Shown piece after piece: positions 1-4,161 of a stretch of DNA of 5,988 nt. The notes beneath the pieces are model-generated. The model was given only the letters and a program-made list of their open reading frames with translations. It was not told where the DNA came from and ran no database searches. How positions within the stretch are numbered: the first letter of the stretch is position 1; the number at the start of each line of letters is the position of its first letter. The stretch spans positions 1 to 5,988 of the forward strand of contig JAIYEJ010000091.1 of the NCBI GenBank assembly GCA_027487055.1. The letters are read 5' to 3'. This DNA comes from Methylotenera sp. (GTDB lineage Bacteria; Pseudomonadota; Gammaproteobacteria; Burkholderiales; Methylophilaceae). Both the position numbers and the translations under genes were made by a program.

Positions 1-96
1 AATAGAGTCCGCATGCGCATTATTAAAATTTGCAAGCCCCAAAATAACTGCTAACACTAATATAAAATTATCGAAATACTTTTCAAAAAACTTCAT
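1..96 (-). CDS. N-terminal part of an exported protein (signal peptide), cut by the window edge
   Basis: The ATG at 96-94 opens a reading frame that stays open for 32 codons to the window edge. It is preceded by a good Shine-Dalgarno GGGAG (107-103) with a 6-nt spacer. The visible residues form a classic Sec signal peptide: a short charged start (K2, E5, K6), a hydrophobic core at about residues 11-24 (FILVLAVILGLANF) and an AHA cleavage box at 27-29, so the mature protein would begin DSI. The protein should therefore be exported to the periplasm, outer membrane or outside. The gene lies 173 bp downstream of the WcaJ-like transferase gene on the same strand, so a role in polysaccharide export, modification or anchoring is possible, but too little is visible to name a family. 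The gap and the separate upstream repeat element suggest it may have its own promoter. Confidence 0.7.
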   Translation of the reverse strand, partial: MKFFEKYFDNFILVLAVILGLANFNNAHADSI

Positions 97-204
97 CAAA
101 CACTCCCATTTATGCCACCGCAATCTGAAACGCCACTTAATAAAGTTAGCTCTATAGAACGATTGATATAATAGACATTAAATAAAACAACAAATGAATT
201 TAGT

Positions 205-219
205 CGTTACAATTTAATA
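205..219 (-). promoter_or_regulatory. Copy 1 of a 15-bp element, TATTAAATTGTAACG on the minus strand
   Basis: This element matches a second copy at 1762-1776 at 14 of 15 positions, in the same orientation. It sits 109 nt upstream of the start of the exported-protein gene, while the second copy lies upstream of the WcaJ-like gene. Two copies upstream of two consecutive genes suggest a shared promoter element or operator. No regulator can be named, and chance similarity in AT-rich DNA is not excluded. Confidence 0.35.
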
Positions 220-233
220 GTCCACACGGACTA
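218..233 (-). terminator. Weak hairpin after the WcaJ-like gene
   Basis: TAGTCC (218-223) and GGACTA (228-233) form a 6-bp stem around a 4-nt loop, about 37 nt past the stop codon of the WcaJ-like gene. On the minus strand it is followed by TTAAATTG rather than a clean U-run, so it is at best a weak intrinsic terminator or an attenuating hairpin. It abuts the upstream repeat element of the next gene. Confidence 0.25.
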
Positions 234-269
234 GTATTTACTCAAGTTTATTAAAGTTAAGTGATTAGT

Positions 270-1661
270 CTAGTAGGCCTTAGCATCTTTAAAAATCAAT
301 ACCACTGTTTTTAAAATAATCTTGATGTCAAGGCTCAATGACCATTTTTTTAAGTAAGCAATATCATAATCAATGCGCGCCTTCATACTTGCCACAGTTT
401 CAGTCTCGCCTCTATAACCATTTACCTGTGCCCAGCCCGTAATACCAGGCTTCACTTTATGCCTAACCATATAGCCTTTAATCACTTTACGATACATCTC
501 ATTATGACTTATCGCATGCGGCCTAGGCCCGACGATACTCATCCTGCCTTGTAATACATTAAAAAATTGTGGCAATTCGTCTAATGAGGTTTTACGAATA
601 AACTTGCCAAAAGGTGTGACTCTTTTATCATTCAATTTAGCTTGTATTACAACATCACCCTCTTCAGCTACTTTCATCGATCTAAACTTATAAACAGTAA
701 TTTCTGTGCCGTCTAAGCCACAACGGCGCTGTTTAAATATTATCGGCCCTGGGGAGCTTAATTTAACGCCTATAGCCAATAAAACAAATAGAGGTGCGGA
801 AACAAACAAAATTAGGCTCGCTAAAATCAAATCACTTAAACCCTTTATAAAACCGTTAAATCCAGAAAATGGTGTTTCACACATAGCAACTATTGGCATT
901 CCATCAATTTCATCTATCCTTGCTTGGATTAAATCGGATAAGAAAAAGTTAGGCACAAAATAAATAGACGCAGTCGTATCCTTTAAATCATCTAATAGCT
1001 TCATGATTTGGGTGTGCAAAGATGGTGGCAAAGCGATGTAAATGATATCGATATTGTTTTTCTTCACATATTCTGACAACTCTTCAATTTTTCCGACCAG
1101 TTGATTTTTCATTCCAGAAAAATTTTTAGGTTTTCTGTCTGAGTCCACATCAAAAAAACCTTTAAGTTCAATACCAGCTTCTATATTGTTTATAATTCTT
1201 AGTTGAAGCTGATTACTTAAATCGTTAACACCCACAATCACAGCAGTTTTTTTAACACTTGCTATGTAGTATTTGCTTGATAAGTATTGATTCGCTAGTA
1301 AATGAGAAAAAAGTAAAGTCATGGGTGTAATCCAACCCCATTGCAATATCACTTCATTTGAAAAACTATTTAAAAAACGTGTTAAATAACCAAAGATAAG
1401 TAAAACACCATACACTAAAAACCATTGCCCAAACGTACCAAAGACTTCTGATTTTAAACTTTTTGAGTTGCTCCATGTACCAGGAAAGCTAATTGCAAAC
1501 ATTAAAATTGATAACACTACATACTTTGATGTCAATTCACCTTCATGATAAATCGCCAAACAAAACAAAGTCATTACCATCAATACTGGATCTATCAGCA
1601 TTTTGATGATGAGATGTGAACTTAGTGATTTATTAAAACTGAGTTGCTGCTGAAAATTCAT
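270..1661 (-). CDS. wcaJ: Polyprenyl-phosphate sugar-1-phosphate transferase, WcaJ type (initiates exopolysaccharide synthesis)
   Basis: This inner-membrane enzyme should move a sugar-1-phosphate, probably glucose-1-phosphate as in WcaJ, from a UDP-sugar to undecaprenyl phosphate, the first step of exopolysaccharide or capsule repeat-unit assembly. Numbering from the ATG at 1661 gives 463 residues. There are four N-terminal membrane segments (about 21-38, 47-62, 78-96, 108-124), a Rossmann-like CoA-binding-type domain (about 138-236) and a C-terminal bacterial sugar transferase domain (about 268-456). The last contains the re-entrant hydrophobic helix with a Ser-Ala-Pro break (about 273-298), KFRSM (325-329), the catalytic Asp-Glu pair of SLDELPQ (361-362), GPRP (378-381) and PGITGWAQVNGYRGET (405-420). 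The frame is open up to a TTG at 1721 and also has an ATG at 1679. The TTG has no ribosome site, and the 463-residue form matches WcaJ length, so I chose 1661, though the start is uncertain. Donor sugar is inferred. It may also be annotated as an undecaprenyl-phosphate glucose phosphotransferase. Confidence 0.93.
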   Translation of the reverse strand: MNFQQQLSFNKSLSSHLIIKMLIDPVLMVMTLFCLAIYHEGELTSKYVVLSILMFAISFPGTWSNSKSLKSEVFGTFGQWFLVYGVLLIFGYLTRFLNSFSNEVILQWGWITPMTLLFSHLLANQYLSSKYYIASVKKTAVIVGVNDLSNQLQLRIINNIEAGIELKGFFDVDSDRKPKNFSGMKNQLVGKIEELSEYVKKNNIDIIYIALPPSLHTQIMKLLDDLKDTTASIYFVPNFFLSDLIQARIDEIDGMPIVAMCETPFSGFNGFIKGLSDLILASLILFVSAPLFVLLAIGVKLSSPGPIIFKQRRCGLDGTEITVYKFRSMKVAEEGDVVIQAKLNDKRVTPFGKFIRKTSLDELPQFFNVLQGRMSIVGPRPHAISHNEMYRKVIKGYMVRHKVKPGITGWAQVNGYRGETETVASMKARIDYDIAYLKKWSLSLDIKIILKTVVLIFKDAKAY

Positions 1662-1761
1662 GATACCGACATAGTGCATACCCTTTATACAAGAATACAA
1701 TCTATATGAGAAATATGACAAAAATGTGTAACAAACTAGTTATAGTTAAAATAATCCTTGG

Positions 1762-1776
1762 CGTTACAATTTGATA
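1762..1776 (-). promoter_or_regulatory. Copy 2 of the 15-bp element, TATCAAATTGTAACG on the minus strand
   Basis: This is upstream of the WcaJ-like gene, 41 nt before the TTG at 1721 and about 100 nt before the ATG at 1661. It differs at one position from the copy at 205-219 and has the same orientation. It contains TTGTAA, which could serve as a -35 hexamer, but the best -10 candidate (TATAAC) is 19 nt away, longer than usual. It is reported as a shared element and not as a proven promoter. Confidence 0.35.
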
Positions 1777-1789
1777 TAAACAATGTGGG

Positions 1790-1812
1790 TAACTTTTTAT
1801 TTTAAAAAGTTA
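1790..1812. promoter_or_regulatory. AT-rich perfect inverted repeat (possible operator)
   Basis: TAACTTTTTA (1790-1799) and TAAAAAGTTA (1803-1812) are perfect inverted arms of 10 bp around TTT. The repeat lies between the divergently read WcaJ-like gene and the small ORF at 1882. On the plus strand it is followed by a short T-rich run (1815-1821), but no plus-strand gene precedes it, so an operator or binding site is more likely than a terminator. Stem stability is low because only one G-C pair is present per arm. Confidence 0.3.
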
Positions 1813-1881
1813 GTCTTTTTTCCATCATATTGAAACAATTGATACCTAAACTTTCATTTTCTAATCCTGAGAAATAAAAAA

Positions 1882-2073
1882 ATGAAACTTTTGACAAGAT
1901 TGCGTGAGCTTAGAATTGAAGACCCTGTCGAACAACTATTTGATAACTTTCACTACTCTATTGAAAGTTTTAATACTGAAGCGCTGGGCTTAGGCACGAC
2001 TATGCATGAAGACATCATTAGAATTAATGACGATAGTTTTAATATCGAAAAAAACAATCTAAAGAACTGCTAA
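1882..2073 (+). CDS. Small hypothetical protein, 63 aa (doubtful)
   Basis: I do not recognise this protein. It begins MKLLTRLRELRIEDPVEQLF, has a basic, probably helical first quarter and an acidic, Asn-rich remainder, and lacks a signal peptide or membrane segment. Upstream is a weak GAGA ribosome site (1869-1872) with a 9-nt spacer before ATG. A hairpin with 8-bp arms (2082-2101) follows 8 nt after the stop. In favour of a real gene are the ATG start, the passable ribosome site and the following hairpin. Against it are its shortness, its place in a decayed AT-rich spacer next to a tRNA relic, and the lack of a family match. It could be a fragment of a lost accessory gene. Confidence 0.4.
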   Translation: MKLLTRLRELRIEDPVEQLFDNFHYSIESFNTEALGLGTTMHEDIIRINDDSFNIEKNNLKNC

Positions 2074-2081
2074 ACGTTTTA

Positions 2082-2101
2082 AGATTGGTGATAACCAATC
2101 T
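2082..2101 (+). terminator. Hairpin after the small ORF, possible weak terminator
   Basis: AGATTGGT (2082-2089) and ACCAATCT (2094-2101) pair perfectly in 8 bp around the loop GATA, starting 8 nt after the stop codon of the small ORF. The following sequence AACCATTTTATC holds only a short T-run. It could end transcription of the small ORF, but strength is doubtful. Confidence 0.35.
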
Positions 2102-2133
2102 AACCATTTTATCGAAAATCTAGTTTAGGGAAT

Positions 2134-2210
2134 TTTTTTATAAATTATCCTAATAGAATTCTTGTCTACTAATTAAGGGGGCAGGAGTTCGAATTTATTC
2201 GGGCGCACCA
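2134..2210 (+). pseudogene. Decayed tRNA-Arg-like gene (relic with intact 3' end and CCA)
   Basis: From about 2154 to 2210 the sequence fits the tRNA plan position by position: D-arm 3' side TAGAATT, anticodon arm CTTGT-CTACTAA-TTAAG (2161-2177), five-nt variable region GGGGC, T-arm AGGAG-TTCGAAT-TTATT (2183-2199), then 7-nt acceptor strand CGGGCGC, A73 and CCA. From memory it most resembles proteobacterial tRNA-Arg (loop CTACGAA for ACG or CTTCTAA for UCU; acceptor end GGGCGCACCA). It looks dead. The 5' acceptor strand expected at 2134-2140 is T-rich and cannot pair with CGGGCGC. The T-stem has lost canonical pairs, including 53-61, the anticodon stem has a T-T clash, and the literal anticodon ACT is not an Arg one. 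Many differences are of the C-to-T or G-to-A kind. A terminator follows directly. It may be a duplicated tRNA end left by an integration event. Confidence 0.65.
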
Positions 2211-2215
2211 CATCA

Positions 2216-2253
2216 AACAAAGGCTTATAACTAATTAGTTATAAGCCTTTGTT
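2216..2253. terminator. Perfect 38-bp palindrome, bidirectional intrinsic terminator
   Basis: The two 19-bp arms (2216-2234 and 2235-2253) are exact reverse complements, with a GC-containing AAAGGCTTATAAC stem and CTAATTAG at the tip. On the plus strand GTTATTTATTATT follows, giving a broken U-run. On the minus strand the arm ends in CCTTTGTTTG. It starts 5 nt after the CCA of the tRNA-like relic, the usual place of a tRNA terminator. It also lies 78 nt past the stop codon of the minus-strand ADP-ribosylglycohydrolase-like gene, so it can serve both sides. Confidence 0.75.
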
Positions 2254-2330
2254 ATTTATTATTCCCAATCGGGATTCGAATGGATAAACCATTAATCAGA
2301 AGCAAGTTTTGACAATGCAATAATTAAAAA

Positions 2331-3422
2331 TTACAAATATTTAGAAATGAATATCTCTATTTCTTCGTTCAATTCATTATGCGCTTTTAAGCCATTAATC
2401 CAACGCGTTGGGATGGCGTGTACTCCCAAAGAAGCCCCCAGTATTGCACCTAGCACTGCGCCACGGTGGCAATTGTCACCGCCAACATTAGTGTTTGCAA
2501 TAAGAGCACTTTCAAAATCATCATGGTATCGCGCGGCCAAATACAGCACAGATGGAAAAGATTGGTCGATATAGCAAGCTGGACTGAGTATGCCGCCAAT
2601 CACATCTAAATCTGTGCCTTGGTTACGTCGAATACGCTCTAAAACTTGAGCAGCTGGAAAGCCTAGTTTGCTGGCAGCTACGCAAGCGAGTTGTTCTATA
2701 CTTGGATTGTCATCATGAAAAATATGAAAGAGCAATGTACTTAGTTCTAGCGTATGGCGCTCAAGCAAAGATGAACGATGCGTAAGCCGCTGTTGAGTTA
2801 AGGCAGCCTCAGTCGTTAAAGCTAAATCACCATAACGCAAACTAGCCATGATTACCAAAGGCAAACTTACCAAGCCACCCATAGAGGCCGTATCATGCCC
2901 ATCTGCACCTGCACACTTTTCAGGTGCAACGCCGAGAGCGTAGTTGGCAAAAAAATCGCGATGGTAAGATTCAGCGTAAGTGTCATTATGTTGATCTGGC
3001 TCTGTCATAAAGCGGATATATTCCTGCAAGAAATGGCTTGAATCATAATGGCCGTTGGTATTAAGCGAGCGCAATAACACGCGCGCGCACAATAAATTCA
3101 GTGTGTTCTCGCCTGGCTGCATGCCTTGATGATAATGGCGATTGGCTTGCCCCCAGTGATGCTTTTTTCCTTTTAAAATTACTTCACCAACTATGTCACC
3201 ATCTTGCGAGCCACGTCCTGCTTTACCCGTATTAGCAAGCGCCATAATGGAGTTTGGATGATGTGTTTTGGGCGCTTGATAATCGCATATTTGACCGAAA
3301 TCTTGCCATAGTGCGGCAATGTTGTAATACCAATGCACTGGCATAGCCAATGCATCTCCCACAAACATGCCCCAGAGTGCGCCTCGCAGTCGGTCTGCTT
3401 TATTGGGTAAATTGGTATTCAT
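2331..3422 (-). CDS. ADP-ribosylglycohydrolase-family protein with a variant metal-site motif
   Basis: This 363-residue soluble protein belongs to the ADP-ribosylglycohydrolase/crystallin J1 family, whose studied members use two metal ions to cleave ADP-ribose from proteins or small molecules. Family marks are the N-terminal RLRGALWGMFVGDALAMP (11-28) and the C-terminal ANTNVGGDNCHRGAVLGAILGA (309-330). The C-terminal motif is normally GGDTDT. Here Asp316 is kept, but the next positions are Asn, Cys and His, and the usual N-terminal TDDT is not seen, with GSQDGD (71-76) the nearest candidate. From memory, GGDNCHRG marks a recurrent subgroup, so this is probably a stable variant and not decay. 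The frame is intact, all-helical in look and without signal peptide. The ATG at 3422 has an excellent AAGGA ribosome site with a 7-nt spacer. The gene is transcribed away from msrB across a 265-bp spacer, apparently alone. Substrate is unknown. Confidence 0.85.
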   Translation of the reverse strand: MNTNLPNKADRLRGALWGMFVGDALAMPVHWYYNIAALWQDFGQICDYQAPKTHHPNSIMALANTGKAGRGSQDGDIVGEVILKGKKHHWGQANRHYHQGMQPGENTLNLLCARVLLRSLNTNGHYDSSHFLQEYIRFMTEPDQHNDTYAESYHRDFFANYALGVAPEKCAGADGHDTASMGGLVSLPLVIMASLRYGDLALTTEAALTQQRLTHRSSLLERHTLELSTLLFHIFHDDNPSIEQLACVAASKLGFPAAQVLERIRRNQGTDLDVIGGILSPACYIDQSFPSVLYLAARYHDDFESALIANTNVGGDNCHRGAVLGAILGASLGVHAIPTRWINGLKAHNELNEEIEIFISKYL

Positions 3423-3609
3423 AACATGATCCTTAGCGGTGATTTTGTGTGTGTTTAAAATACATGATGATAGGCTCTTGTATTAATATGAAGTTCAATT
3501 TGCACAATGCAGAAAAAGTTCTTTACACCTTAATTCTAGCTTTATCGATTCGGTGGCAATCATAAATATATAAAAAAACATTTTTACTTAACACTATTTG
3601 AAGTTTAAA

Positions 3610-3638
3610 TTGCAACTGAACAGAACTAGTTTTAAAAA
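3610..3638 (+). promoter_or_regulatory. Candidate sigma70 promoter for msrB
   Basis: TTGCAA (3610-3615), a 17-nt spacer and TAAAAA (3633-3638) form a passable -35/-10 pair about 50 nt upstream of the msrB start. Each hexamer matches the consensus at only about four positions. The 265-bp spacer also has to hold the promoter of the divergent gene, for which I found no convincing pair. Confidence 0.25.
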
Positions 3639-3687
3639 ACTCAATCACAATTAATGCGAATAATCTTTAACCAGTAGGAAACTAAAA

Positions 3688-4131
3688 ATGCTGACTTGGC
3701 AAGACATTGAAAAATTTGTAACTCACGGCAATCCACCTGCGCATCAACGAGTGGTTAAAACTGGCCTACAATGGCGTAGTATCTTGCCTAATGATGTCTA
3801 TGAAGTGACGCGTAATGCGGGCACAGAGCGCCCTTTTAGTTCACCCATGTGCACTCACTTTGAGCCAGGCGTCTATGCCTGCATCTGCTGTGATACGCCA
3901 CTATTTGATTCAACAGAAAAGTTTGACTCAGGGACTGGTTGGCCATCGTTTACGCAGCCAATTGAAGCAAACACAGTTGCTTATTTTAATGATGGCAGTA
4001 TGGGTCGGATGCGCGTAGAAATCACTTGTAATGTTTGCGATGCTCATTTAGGTCATGTGTTTCCAGATGGCCCGGCACCCAGCAGGCTTCGCTATTGCGT
4101 GAATGCGTTATCGCTTAAGCGTAAGTCATAA
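3688..4131 (+). CDS. msrB: Peptide-methionine (R)-S-oxide reductase MsrB
   Basis: MsrB reduces the R epimer of methionine sulfoxide in proteins back to methionine, usually in the cytoplasm with thioredoxin as reductant. The 147-residue protein has the whole SelR/MsrB domain. Its zinc site is C65-x2-C68 (YACICCDTPLF) plus C114-x2-C117 (CNVCDAHLGHVF). The substrate-site motif is SGTGWPSF (81-88), and the catalytic Cys137 sits in RYCVN. The position that carries the resolving cysteine in many MsrBs (SGCGWPSF) is Thr83, so this is either a one-Cys type enzyme or uses another cysteine such as Cys55 or Cys67. The ATG has a good AGGA ribosome site with an 8-nt spacer. The C-terminus stops ten residues after the catalytic Cys, as is normal. 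The gene is monocistronic in appearance, divergent from the ADP-ribosylglycohydrolase-like gene and convergent with the ABC exporter gene 30 bp away. Confidence 0.96.
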   Translation: MLTWQDIEKFVTHGNPPAHQRVVKTGLQWRSILPNDVYEVTRNAGTERPFSSPMCTHFEPGVYACICCDTPLFDSTEKFDSGTGWPSFTQPIEANTVAYFNDGSMGRMRVEITCNVCDAHLGHVFPDGPAPSRLRYCVNALSLKRKS

Positions 4132-4161
4132 TTTAAAACTCTATAGCTTCGTTAAACTAGT

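Noticed and set aside
120..135. Sigma54-like promoter TGGC...TTGC on the minus strand upstream of the exported-protein gene
   Set aside because: The GG and GC doublets are 11 nt apart, while sigma54 sites need 10, and the bases after TGGC do not fit the consensus.
706..963. Open plus-strand frame of 85 codons opposite the WcaJ-like gene
   Set aside because: It is antisense to conserved transferase codons and its composition is what a reverse reading of that gene would give.
1719..1721. TTG as the true start of the WcaJ-like protein
   Set aside because: There is no ribosome site upstream, and the added residues make the protein longer than typical WcaJ. It is kept only as the upstream limit of the frame.
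2261..2281. Second T-loop-like TTCGAAT next to CCCAATCGGG, possibly another tRNA remnant
   Set aside because: On neither strand do the flanking bases give a T-stem, acceptor strand or CCA at the right distance. TTCGAA alone is a palindrome easily met by chance.
3423..3687. A riboswitch or small RNA in the spacer between the divergent ADP-ribosylglycohydrolase-like and msrB genes
   Set aside because: I saw only short, chance-level inverted repeats (for example TGCATTGTGCA) and no conserved riboswitch core.
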